Below are positions 24,483 through 31,463 of a DNA stretch of 64,000 nt, in pieces. The stretch covers positions 65,220 through 129,219 of the forward strand of contig DLCG01000019.1 in assembly GCA_002480495.1 (NCBI GenBank), read 5' to 3'. The stretch's first letter is position 1. Every line of letters begins with the position of its first letter. Under the pieces are notes generated by a model. The model worked only from the letters and a program-made list of their open reading frames with translations. It had not been told where the DNA came from and made no database searches. Position numbers and translations under genes: made by a program. Origin of the DNA: Rhodobiaceae bacterium UBA7804 (GTDB lineage Bacteria > Pseudomonadota > Alphaproteobacteria > Parvibaculales > Parvibaculaceae).

Positions 24483-24913
24483 GGGGATTTCCGGTTTCTG
24501 AATGGCGTTTGCGCGCAGTCTAGGGCCTATGAGGCCCGGTTTGAAGGGGTGGCCATGTTCATTTCTGGACCAGGGATATCCAGTAATTTTCCTGTAGATG
24601 CCGGGACTTAGGGGGCTGACGCAGGGGCAGGGGGCGCAGGCAGCGTGACGCTGCCGCCGGGGATATCCCGTTTCCCGGCAAGCCTTTGATTCAGTTCATA
24701 GATTTCTCGTTTGCGGGATAAGTGGCTCCCGACCGTCACACAAACGTCATCAAAACGTCATAAAAAGCGTTTCCGGTATATCAGTATACGGAGGATCTGG
24801 AGTTGTCCCCGGCGGGGATAAGCAGCCACTTTTTTGTTGTGTGCCACCCCTTCCCGAAAAATCCCCGGTGGGGATTTTCCGACCCTCCCACAGGGGGCGG
24901 GTGGGCCAGAAAC
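24483..24913. other. 431-bp intergenic region with palindromes and TTGTCCCCGG/CGGGGATAA motifs
   Basis: No gene recognised. It contains TTGTCCCCGG (24803-24812) directly followed by CGGGGATAA (24813-24821), a GGGATATCCC palindrome near 24660, and a two-hairpin repeat at 24857-24904. The right part also serves as the downstream region of the SDR operon and the left part as promoter of the CoxE-like gene. Confidence 0.6.
24857..24904. repeat. Composite two-hairpin repeat (copy A)
   Basis: Hairpin 1: AAAATCCCC (24858-24866) with GGGGATTTT (24870-24878). Hairpin 2: ACCCTCCC-ACAG-GGGGCGGGT (24882-24903). The same order of hairpins is found at 30062-30104. Located just downstream of the SDR gene; hairpin 1 could terminate transcription on either strand because of its T/A run. 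Confidence 0.75.
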
Positions 24914-25750
24914 TTACGCCCGGTTTTTGTGGGTCTCTGTTGTCGCAGACCTTTCAACGGAAGCGGGTAGGAGTGCGGTGGCGGCGGCGAGCTGCTTCTC
25001 GAGGCCGCCATCGACGGCGCGGGGCAGGAACTGCTGCGCATAAATGAAGAGGCGCTCGGGCCAGGGGTAGATCGTCCGCTTGCCCCTGAGTGCGTCGCGC
25101 CAGATCCGATGCGCGACCTTCTCCGGTGCGTCGAGCTTCATGGAGAAGGGCTCGATCAGAGCGGAGAATTCATTGGAGGCAGGTGTACGAACCGCGCGCG
25201 GCGCGGCATAGGTGACGCCGATCTTCTCCGCCTTCAATTCGCGGCGCAGCGCGTCCGACAGACCGCGAAGGCCGAACTTCGTCGCCGAGTAGACCGCGAA
25301 GAGCGGAAAGGCGATGTCGCCGAACATGGAGCCCACATTGACGATGCGGGGGTGCTTCGAACGGCGAAGCATCGGCAGCAGATCGCGAGAGAGAAGAAGG
25401 GGCGCCATGAGGTTCGTCTCGACCATGGCGCGGATAGCCGCCTCTTCCATGCCGCTCAAGGGCCCCGTGCGGACCACGCCAGCATTGTTGAAAAGGATGT
25501 CGATGCGCCCGCCTGCCTGCATGCAGGCTTCACGGAGGAGGCGGCGGCCTTCCACCGTCGTTACATCCGACTGAACCAGGATCGGCTTGCCGGTGGAGAC
25601 GCCGAGGCCATCCGCGACCGCAACGAGGGGTTCCGCGCGGCGGCCGGCGAGGACAAGTTGAGCGCCGCTGCGCGCGGCTTCCTTCGCGAGAGCAGCGCCT
25701 ATGCCGGAGCCTGCGCCCGTAATCACAACGACTTTCGCATCACGCTGCAT
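24914..25750 (-). CDS. Short-chain dehydrogenase/reductase of the lipid-type operon
   Basis: A 278-residue classical SDR: cofactor motif TGAGSGIGAAL (about 10-20), NNAGVV, catalytic Ser in NVGSMFGD, and Tyr/Lys in YSATKFGL. The C-terminal tail ends in a basic region with aromatic patches (IYPWPERLFIYAQQFLP), seen in SDRs acting on membrane lipids. The start at 25750 has GAGG 9 nt upstream and overlaps the previous gene's stop by 11 nt; a longer in-frame version is antisense-free but lacks a ribosome-binding site. Last gene of the four-gene operon. Confidence 0.87.
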   Translation of the reverse strand: MQRDAKVVVITGAGSGIGAALAKEAARSGAQLVLAGRRAEPLVAVADGLGVSTGKPILVQSDVTTVEGRRLLREACMQAGGRIDILFNNAGVVRTGPLSGMEEAAIRAMVETNLMAPLLLSRDLLPMLRRSKHPRIVNVGSMFGDIAFPLFAVYSATKFGLRGLSDALRRELKAEKIGVTYAAPRAVRTPASNEFSALIEPFSMKLDAPEKVAHRIWRDALRGKRTIYPWPERLFIYAQQFLPRAVDGGLEKQLAAATALLPASVERSATTETHKNRA

Positions 25751-26426
25751 TTCGTTCGTTCCTCTTTTCGTCGTCGCGCGCGAGCTTCGAGAACATTTCG
25801 CCCCAGAGCGCATAGACCATGTTGGCCGTATCGATGATCGCGCGGCGGTTTTCCTCACCCTCGACCGAGTTCACGAGGTTCTGGAAGAAGACGATGTGCT
25901 CCTTGTCGAGCGCGCCATGCGAGGTCAGGTAGGAGAAGCCACGTTTTTCGCCGACCATGCCGAGACGTTTGCGCACGGCATCGGCGCCGGCCGAGGCAAT
26001 GTCGACGGAGGTACCTTCTAGAACCAGCACCATGCCGAGCATGGAATAAGGATTCAGGAACTCGACCGCGTAATAGACCCAGGAAACCATGGCGCGAACG
26101 GGCCAGTCTCCGCTGCCGCGCCTCACGGCCTCCGCATCGCCGCCGAGATGAGCGATGTCGTCCAGAATCCATTCCTCGTGCCCCTGTTCCTCCTCAAGAT
26201 ATTCGAGAAGCGCCTTGCGATAGCCCGTGTCGTGCTTCGGACAATGGGCGAGCGCATGGGCAAGAAGGGGGCAAGTGTGGCGAACGTGATGATAGGCCTC
26301 GGTGAGATAGGCAATGTAGAGATCGCGGCCGACGCCGTTCTGCGCGGCTTCAAGTACGATGGGAATTGAAAAGAAAGTATCGCGCGCTGCCTGCGTTTCG
26401 GCGATCAGGCGGTCGTAGAAACTCAT
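25740..26426 (-). CDS. Heme-oxygenase-fold/TenA-like metal oxidase (iron-containing redox enzyme family)
   Basis: A 228-residue all-helical protein. Possible metal ligands are Glu43 and His46/47/50 (TEAYHHVRHTCP), Glu78-80 with His83 (EEEQGHEEW), Glu137, His170, Asp174 and His177 (SHGALDKEH). This pattern is that of heme-oxygenase-like diiron oxidases (UndA, SznF-type) rather than thiaminase TenA, whose active-site Cys is lacking. Start at 26426 is fixed by AAGGAG 8 nt upstream. Flanked by an acyl-AMP ligase (4-nt overlap) and an SDR, it probably oxidises or cleaves an activated acyl chain; that is inference. Confidence 0.78.
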   Translation of the reverse strand: MSFYDRLIAETQAARDTFFSIPIVLEAAQNGVGRDLYIAYLTEAYHHVRHTCPLLAHALAHCPKHDTGYRKALLEYLEEEQGHEEWILDDIAHLGGDAEAVRRGSGDWPVRAMVSWVYYAVEFLNPYSMLGMVLVLEGTSVDIASAGADAVRKRLGMVGEKRGFSYLTSHGALDKEHIVFFQNLVNSVEGEENRRAIIDTANMVYALWGEMFSKLARDDEKRNERNAA

Positions 26427-27913
26427 TTCGGAAACTCCTTCGGCACGAGAGCCGTTCTGCTGCGTGATCGGGCATCGGCGGTGCGCAGCCATGCTTCGAT
26501 GGCCTTTCGGCGCACACGTCCAGTGGGGCTGGTGAGGCCGAGCGCCTGCATTTCGTCATTGGTGGTGAGGATGTAGGAGCGTGGCAGGGCGTAGTCCGGC
26601 ACGCCGCTGCAGATATTGTGCAAGGCGGCGAGTACCTGAGCGGGGCGGGCATCCGTGAAAAAGTTGCCAGCGAAGGCGCCGGGAACGATGAGCGCCGTCG
26701 GCCAGGTCTGCCCGTGGCCCGAAAGCGTGGCGCGAAGAATGCGCGGATCGCCTTGAAGGTGGGCCTCGATCCATTCGGGCTGCACGTTGCGCCCGAAGCT
26801 CGTGACAAGCATGGCATCCTTTCGGCCTTCGATAACGAGGTTGCCCGCTTCGTCGAAGTGGCCCAGGTCACCCGTGTGCCAGGGCCCTTCATGCGGCTCG
26901 CGGCCGACATAGCCGGACATGACGCTCGGGCCCTCGACCACGATCTCGCCGCCCGAAATGGTGACGGCGAGGCCGTCGAGCGGACGGCCGACCGTGCCGG
27001 GCGCTGCCTCGCCCGGACGGTTCACCGCGACCACGGAGCCGCATTCGGAAAGGCCGTAGCCTTCGAGGCAGGGGATGCCGAAATTGACCGCAGCGTCCAG
27101 CACCTGAGGGGGGACCGGGGCGCCGCCGACGGCGACAACGCGAAGTGAAGCGGGCGCCCGCTCGCCGGAGAGGATGAGCGAGCCCGCCCAGGCACGGAGG
27201 AGCTCGGGCACGAGAACGCTCACCGATGGCTGAACCTCCTCGAAAGCATTGCGAATGGCATCGAGGTTGCCGCCTGCGCATTGGGCGGCGACATCCTTCC
27301 TGATGGCGGAGACGCCGCCGACCATGATCGGTACATGGATGCCGCAGAGTTCTTCGAGCAGAAGCGGGAAAGGAAGGACGGAGAGATAGCTGTCTCTTTC
27401 CGTGGCGGCGATCGCCGTCGCAAGGCCGCGCGAGACATGATCGAGCTGCTTGTCGCCGAGGCGCACGCCTTTCGGCTGGCCGGTGGAACCGGAGGTGTAG
27501 ATGACGCGCTCGCCGGGGCTGGCATCGGCGAGCAGTGCGGCTTCACCCTCGGCGCGGGGTAGAGGCCGCACGGGAGCAAAGCGCGCCGCGCGTTCGGCCA
27601 TCGCGTTGTCGGCGAGGATGAGGCCGAGACCTGCATCCTTCACGACATGGGAAAGCTGCTCGTCCGAGAAGAAGGGCGGCAGCGGTACGAAACGGCGTCC
27701 GGAGGCCGTGACCGCGAGATCGGCGATGACCCAGCCGATACTGTTTTCCGCCATCAGACCGACGGATGCATCGTTGCCTCGCAGCATCTCCATCGCACCG
27801 GCGACAAGGCGCGCGAGTGAGCCATAGGTGACCTCTTCCGCATGATCACGGAAGGCGATCCGCGAGGGCCAATGTGCCGCGCCATGACGAAGCGCCTCGA
27901 TGACTTCAGCCAT
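26423..27913 (-). CDS. AMP-dependent acyl ligase (ANL superfamily)
   Basis: A 496-residue adenylate-forming enzyme. The P-loop is YTSGSTGQPKGV (139-150); the A5 motif EGYGLSECGSVV, the A7 TGDLGHFD and the A8 region IEGRKDAMLVTSFGRNVQPEWIE follow in order, and the C-terminal Lys lies in SPTGRVRRKAIE. All catalytic motifs look intact. It would activate a fatty or other carboxylic acid as acyl-AMP, for CoA or direct transfer. It overlaps the upstream hemolysin-like gene by 8 nt and the downstream oxidase gene by 4 nt, so translation is coupled. Confidence 0.9.
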   Translation of the reverse strand: MAEVIEALRHGAAHWPSRIAFRDHAEEVTYGSLARLVAGAMEMLRGNDASVGLMAENSIGWVIADLAVTASGRRFVPLPPFFSDEQLSHVVKDAGLGLILADNAMAERAARFAPVRPLPRAEGEAALLADASPGERVIYTSGSTGQPKGVRLGDKQLDHVSRGLATAIAATERDSYLSVLPFPLLLEELCGIHVPIMVGGVSAIRKDVAAQCAGGNLDAIRNAFEEVQPSVSVLVPELLRAWAGSLILSGERAPASLRVVAVGGAPVPPQVLDAAVNFGIPCLEGYGLSECGSVVAVNRPGEAAPGTVGRPLDGLAVTISGGEIVVEGPSVMSGYVGREPHEGPWHTGDLGHFDEAGNLVIEGRKDAMLVTSFGRNVQPEWIEAHLQGDPRILRATLSGHGQTWPTALIVPGAFAGNFFTDARPAQVLAALHNICSGVPDYALPRSYILTTNDEMQALGLTSPTGRVRRKAIEAWLRTADARSRSRTALVPKEFPK

Positions 27914-28502
27914 TGAGGTGGATCTCCGTAGTTTCGATCGCCATGCGGCTGCGGGGGAGAAGACAGTGCGAGGGTGCAGCCGGATTCGGCATGAGGCACA
28001 CCCAGGGATCGCGATCGTAATAGCGGCCCCAATCGGCCCCGTTTGGGAGGCGAAGCGGGTCTGCCGCGACGAGCGGTACGAAAGGAATGCCGAGGCGCAG
28101 GAAAAGCTTTCGCAGGGGGGCCGTCGCCGTGAAGACGCCGCAACCGAGATCGCGTTCGCGGCCCCATGACAGCATGGCCGCCATGAGCGGGAAGAGGGCG
28201 AAGGGCGTTCCGCTGACGAGCGTCGTTACCTCGAGAAAATCGCTGCGGGGGACAGGATGACCGAGCGCCAGGGCGGCGAGGTTTTCGATCGGCGCATCGA
28301 GATAGGCTTCGGAAAAGAAACCGTCTTCCCGAAGGCGAAGGCCCGCCGCCGCGAGCGGCGAACCGTCCTTGCCGAGCACGGCGAAGAGCCGCGCGGGCAA
28401 AGCGTCCAGCCGCGCTTCATAAGTGCGGGCGTAGCCGGAGCGAATGAAACTTTCGACGGCGGCGCGCGCCGCATTTTCGTGTTCGACGAGCATCGGACGC
28501 AC
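27906..28502 (-). CDS. Thermostable hemolysin-like protein (acyltransferase fold)
   Basis: A 198-residue protein matching the thermostable hemolysin (T_hemolysin) family: SFIRSGYARTYEARLDALPARLFAVLGKDG, then AAGLRLREDGFFSEAYLDAPIE and FLEVTTLVS. The fold is GNAT/autoinducer-synthase-like, so it may be an acyltransferase; the hemolysin label comes from the first member studied and may mislead. The start is GTG at 28502 with GGGAG 5 nt upstream. First gene of the operon. Confidence 0.78.
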   Translation of the reverse strand: MRPMLVEHENAARAAVESFIRSGYARTYEARLDALPARLFAVLGKDGSPLAAAGLRLREDGFFSEAYLDAPIENLAALALGHPVPRSDFLEVTTLVSGTPFALFPLMAAMLSWGRERDLGCGVFTATAPLRKLFLRLGIPFVPLVAADPLRLPNGADWGRYYDRDPWVCLMPNPAAPSHCLLPRSRMAIETTEIHLNG

Positions 28503-28568
28503 GAGAACTCCCGGGAAGCTGCGCGGCCGGACGGAGCCGGCGCGCTGTTACACGAACGAAACGGGAGG

Positions 28569-29219
28569 TCAGCGAAGGACGTAGGTGATTTCCGAACCGT
28601 CGGCGCCGGCGAACCTTACCTGTACCAGCACGCCATTTTCGTCGTACCAGAGCTCGCGATTGAGCTTGCCGGTAACGGAATAGTGCGTGGCGGCGACCGG
28701 CTTGCCGTTCACCTCGACAGTTTCAGTGCCAAGCTTGCCGACGGTTACGGGCATGCTGGAGCCGTCCAGCGTATTGAGAAGGGCGGTCTGCTTCACCAGG
28801 TTGTCGTTCCAGAGGCTCGCGGGAATGACGCCGATCTGCTCGGTGCCCTGGCGGCCGTCGCCATCGACGACGAGCTTGCCGTTTTCTTCCTTCACTTCCA
28901 GGCGATGGGGTGTGCCGTCATCATTCGTCTTCGACTCCAGGGAGACGAGATGACCGTCGCGCCAGATTTCGCTGCCGTCATGTTCGAAACGATAGACGGC
29001 GATGCCGAGCATCTTCACGGCCACATTGGTGTCGATCTTGACCTTGAGTTCGTCGCCGTCCTGCGTGAAGACGAGGCGATGCGTGCCGATTTCGTCGTCG
29101 CCGCGGAGAACGGTGAAATCGAGTTCGCCGCCGGACGGGGCGGCGGCGCTCGCTGCGTTCACACCGGAAAGCAGAAACATGGACGCGGCGAAGGCCGCGA
29201 AGAGGGGTTTCCTGTTCAT
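28569..29219 (-). CDS. DUF6134-like exported protein
   Basis: A 216-residue protein with a signal peptide (MNRKPLFAAFAASMFLLSGVNAASA) and a beta-rich mature part starting GGELDFTVLRGDDEIGTHRLVFTQDG. This opening and the NRELWYDENGVLVQVRFAGADGSEI end match DUF6134 proteins, periplasmic and of unknown function. The start at 29219 has GGAG 8 nt upstream; a TTG six bases earlier is less likely. It lies 66 nt before the hemolysin-like gene on the same strand, so it may head the same transcript. Confidence 0.75.
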   Translation of the reverse strand: MNRKPLFAAFAASMFLLSGVNAASAAAPSGGELDFTVLRGDDEIGTHRLVFTQDGDELKVKIDTNVAVKMLGIAVYRFEHDGSEIWRDGHLVSLESKTNDDGTPHRLEVKEENGKLVVDGDGRQGTEQIGVIPASLWNDNLVKQTALLNTLDGSSMPVTVGKLGTETVEVNGKPVAATHYSVTGKLNRELWYDENGVLVQVRFAGADGSEITYVLR

Positions 29220-29332
29220 ACGCAAGACTCCTTTGCGGGACTGCGCATGAAAAAAGCCGATGCTGCTTACACCATCCTTACAGCGACGGGGGGGCGGTGA
29301 GGTGTCATGAAAAATTCAAGAAGAAGCAAGGA

Positions 29333-29361
29333 AAAGCCCGCGCGGGTGAGGCGCGGGCTTT
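29333..29361. terminator. Rho-independent terminator, bidirectional type (copy 1)
   Basis: AAAGCCCGCGC (29333-29343), loop of 7, GCGCGGGCTTT (29351-29361); T-runs on both strands. Placed downstream of the minus-strand lipoprotein gene. Confidence 0.85.
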
Positions 29362-29391
29362 GGACGGGACGGTCTTTGCCCCGCGATCCGG

Positions 29392-29907
29392 TCAGGTCTG
29401 TTTTTCGGAAACGATCTCGACAACGGATTTCACGAAGCCGACCTCGACATCCTCAATGGAGGTGGAGGCGCCATAAATTCCGCCGAAGGCGAAATTCTTC
29501 GACACCTCATATTGAGCGACCGTCTTGCCAGCGGCGTCGATGAGGAAGACATCCGCCTCGATCTCGATCTGGCCGAGGCCTGCGAGCATGGCGCGGGCGA
29601 AGGCATTGCCCGCATCATATTCGGTGAAGACCACTTTCATGGTGGAGGGCGCGGGCTCGTTCTCGCCCGCCATCATTTCGGCGGCACGAAGCTGAAGCTC
29701 CCCTTTCAGCTTTCCGGCGATGCGGTCGAGGTCGTAGCGGGAAATATCGACGCCCGGCGCCGCTTCCGCCATGACATCGGCGATCTTGAGTTCCGATTTC
29801 TGTTCCGGCGCCAGCGCCACGACGGGCACGGGTTTCGATACGCTGTCCGCGCAGCCTGCCAGGATAGCGGCGATGCCGAACAGAACCGCCACACCAAACG
29901 ATTTCAT
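29392..29907 (-). CDS. Lipoprotein, DUF4410-like
   Basis: A 171-residue lipoprotein: MKSFGVAVLFGIAAILAGC with lipobox LAGC. The mature domain (YDLDRIAGKLKGELQLRAAEM, then FTEYDAGNAFARAMLAGLGQIEIEADVFLIDAAGKTVAQY) resembles DUF4410 proteins, with a Gly-rich loop and a terminal helix. Function unknown. Start chosen at 29907 for the signal sequence and GGGGGA 7 nt upstream. It is a single-gene unit between two near-identical terminators. Confidence 0.72.
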   Translation of the reverse strand: MKSFGVAVLFGIAAILAGCADSVSKPVPVVALAPEQKSELKIADVMAEAAPGVDISRYDLDRIAGKLKGELQLRAAEMMAGENEPAPSTMKVVFTEYDAGNAFARAMLAGLGQIEIEADVFLIDAAGKTVAQYEVSKNFAFGGIYGASTSIEDVEVGFVKSVVEIVSEKQT

Positions 29908-30007
29908 GCTTAGTCCCCCAGTTGGAAAAGAGGGGACAAGATTTGCAGGTTCCACGGCCAAAGCGAAGTTCTTATTTCACCATGATGAAGGGGAGGGGAC
30001 GGAAAGG

Positions 30008-30038
30008 AAAAAGCCCGCGCGGTGAGGCGCGGGCTTTT
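30008..30038. terminator. Rho-independent terminator, bidirectional type (copy 2)
   Basis: AAAAAGCCCGCGC, loop GGTGAG, GCGCGGGCTTTT. Near-identical to the hairpin at 29333-29361. Downstream of the MoxR gene on the minus strand. Confidence 0.85.
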
Positions 30039-30061
30039 GTGTATGCGAGGTTCCCCCGCCC

Positions 30062-30104
30062 CGAAAAATCCCGAAGGATTTTTCGACCCTCCCCAAGGGG
30101 AGGG
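30062..30104. repeat. Composite two-hairpin repeat (copy B)
   Basis: Hairpin 1: CGAAAAATCC (30062-30071), CGAA loop, GGATTTTTCG (30076-30085). Hairpin 2: CCCTCCCC-AA-GGGGAGGG (30087-30104). Same plan as 24857-24904. Confidence 0.75.
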
Positions 30105-30124
30105 TGGGAAAGGGAGTTTGTCGT

Positions 30125-30970
30125 CTAGTTCCGTTCGCGGCGCGCGAGGAAGGCAAGGCGTTCGAAGAGGTGAACGTCCTGCTCGTTCTTCAGGAGCGCG
30201 CCGTGGAGCGGCGGGATGAGCTTCGTCGGGTCCTTCTCGCGAAGCGTCTCGGGCGAGATGTCTTCCGAGAGGAGAAGCTTCAGCCAGTCGAGGAGTTCCG
30301 ACGTGGAGGGCTTCTTCTTCAGGCCCGGCACTTCGCGGATCTCGTAGAAGATCGAGAGCGCTTCCTGCACGAGTTTGCCCTTCAGGCCCGGGAAGTGAAC
30401 GTCGATGATGGAGCGCATCGTCTCTTCGTCCGGGAACTTGATGTAGTGGAAGAAGCAGCGGCGCAGGAAGGCGTCCGGCAGTTCCTTCTCGTTGTTGGAC
30501 GTGATGATGACGATGGGGCGCTGGGCGGCCTTGATGGTCTCGTTCGTCTCGTAGACGTAGAACTCCATCCGGTCGAGTTCCTGCAGAAGGTCGTTCGGAA
30601 ACTCGATATCGGCCTTGTCGATTTCGTCGATGAGCAGGATCGGGCGCTTCGGACGCTCGAAGGCTTCCCAGAGCTTGCCCTTGGAAATGTAGTTGCGGAT
30701 GTCCTTCACGCGCTCGTCGCCGAGCTGGCTGTCGCGCAGGCGCGAGACGGCGTCGTATTCATAAAGGCCCTGATGCGCCTTCGTGGTCGACTTGATGTGC
30801 CAGGTGATGAGCTCGGCATCCAGTGCCTTCGCCACTTCCTCGGCGAGCACCGTCTTGCCCGTGCCCGGCTCACCCTTCACGAGAAGGGGACGCTGCAGCG
30901 TGATCGCCGCATTGACGGCGACGCGCAGGTCTTCTGTGGCGACGTAATCTTTCGTTCCCTCAAACTTCAT
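30125..30970 (-). CDS. MoxR-family AAA+ ATPase
   Basis: A 281-residue AAA+ protein: Walker A KGEPGTGKTVL, Walker B LLIDEIDKAD, sensor 1 IITSNNEKELP, and an Arg finger region DAFLRRCFFH. This is the MoxR group, chaperone-like ATPases that work with VWA proteins; the CoxE-like protein at 23307 is the probable partner. The start at 30970 gives the standard N-terminus MKFEGTKDY; a longer frame to 31036 would run through an inverted repeat. In many alphaproteobacteria the two genes are adjacent, while here about 5.6 kb separate them. Confidence 0.92.
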   Translation of the reverse strand: MKFEGTKDYVATEDLRVAVNAAITLQRPLLVKGEPGTGKTVLAEEVAKALDAELITWHIKSTTKAHQGLYEYDAVSRLRDSQLGDERVKDIRNYISKGKLWEAFERPKRPILLIDEIDKADIEFPNDLLQELDRMEFYVYETNETIKAAQRPIVIITSNNEKELPDAFLRRCFFHYIKFPDEETMRSIIDVHFPGLKGKLVQEALSIFYEIREVPGLKKKPSTSELLDWLKLLLSEDISPETLREKDPTKLIPPLHGALLKNEQDVHLFERLAFLARRERN

Positions 30971-30983
30971 GATCTGGCTTTCC

Positions 30984-31149
30984 CTAGTGAAGCGAATTTG
31001 ACATTTGATCCGAGTTTGCAGCAGGCGCCGTATCAAATGTCAAATTCGACGCTTCACTAGATTCAAATGGTTGCCGGTGGTCCTTTGGTTCCGGCATTTG
31101 CTCAAGGGTTCGTTGCAGCGGAATGCAAATGCCGGAATCGGCCACCGGC
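30984..31149. repeat. Two-hairpin structured element, copy 1
   Basis: Hairpin 1: CTAGTGAAGC-GAATTTGACATTTGAT (30984-31009) pairs with ATCAAATGTCAAATTC-GAC-GCTTCACTAG (31032-31060), perfect but for a 3-nt bulge. Hairpin 2: TTCCGGCATTTG (31089-31100) pairs with CAAATGCCGGAA (31126-31137), extended by an outer stem GCCGGTGG/CCACCGGC (31073-31080, 31142-31149). A clearly homologous copy is at 46840-46992. Confidence 0.85.
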
Positions 31150-31296
31150 TGCGCGCGGGCCCCCGTTACCGAATTGCTAAACGCGAAGGAACCTAAAGGC
31201 TGGCCCGGCGGGGTTCAAGGAAAAGGCCTGTTCGCCGGTGGGGAGGGACCCCGCGCGATTTTGACGGGGCCTGAGGGCCGGAAGCGGCCGCCCTTG

Positions 31297-31311
31297 CGGC
31301 AATTTCTGCCG
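31297..31311. promoter_or_regulatory. FlbD-like enhancer palindrome upstream of flgE
   Basis: CGGCAATTTCTGCCG. It lies 75 bp upstream of the sigma-54 promoter of flgE, the distance expected for an enhancer. The same GGCA-N5-TGCC pattern occurs before flgF, flgI/fliX and flgB. Confidence 0.55.
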
Positions 31312-31386
31312 GGCGAGAGGCAGGGGATGCCGGGCCGCGCGGCCACCCGAAATAGCTAAGTCATTGAAATTAAACAGGTAAATGGC

Positions 31387-31402
31387 TGGCATCAGGCTTG
31401 CT
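31387..31402 (+). promoter_or_regulatory. Sigma-54 promoter of flgE
   Basis: TGGCAT-CAGGC-TTGCT, with the conserved GG and GC exactly 10 nt apart. Predicted transcript start is about 50 nt before the flgE ATG. Hook genes are sigma-54 (class III) genes in Caulobacter. Confidence 0.75.
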
Positions 31403-31463
31403 CCCATTTGGCCAGACAAAGTCTCGCCGCGCATTGGCGGGACGGACCCCATGGAGAGAGCCC

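Larger units (their letters stand above)
30971..31463. other. 493-bp divergent intergenic region moxR/flgE
   Basis: No gene found. From left to right it holds a two-hairpin element (30984-31149), a FlbD-like palindrome (31297-31311) and a sigma-54 promoter (31387-31402) for flgE. Confidence 0.8.
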
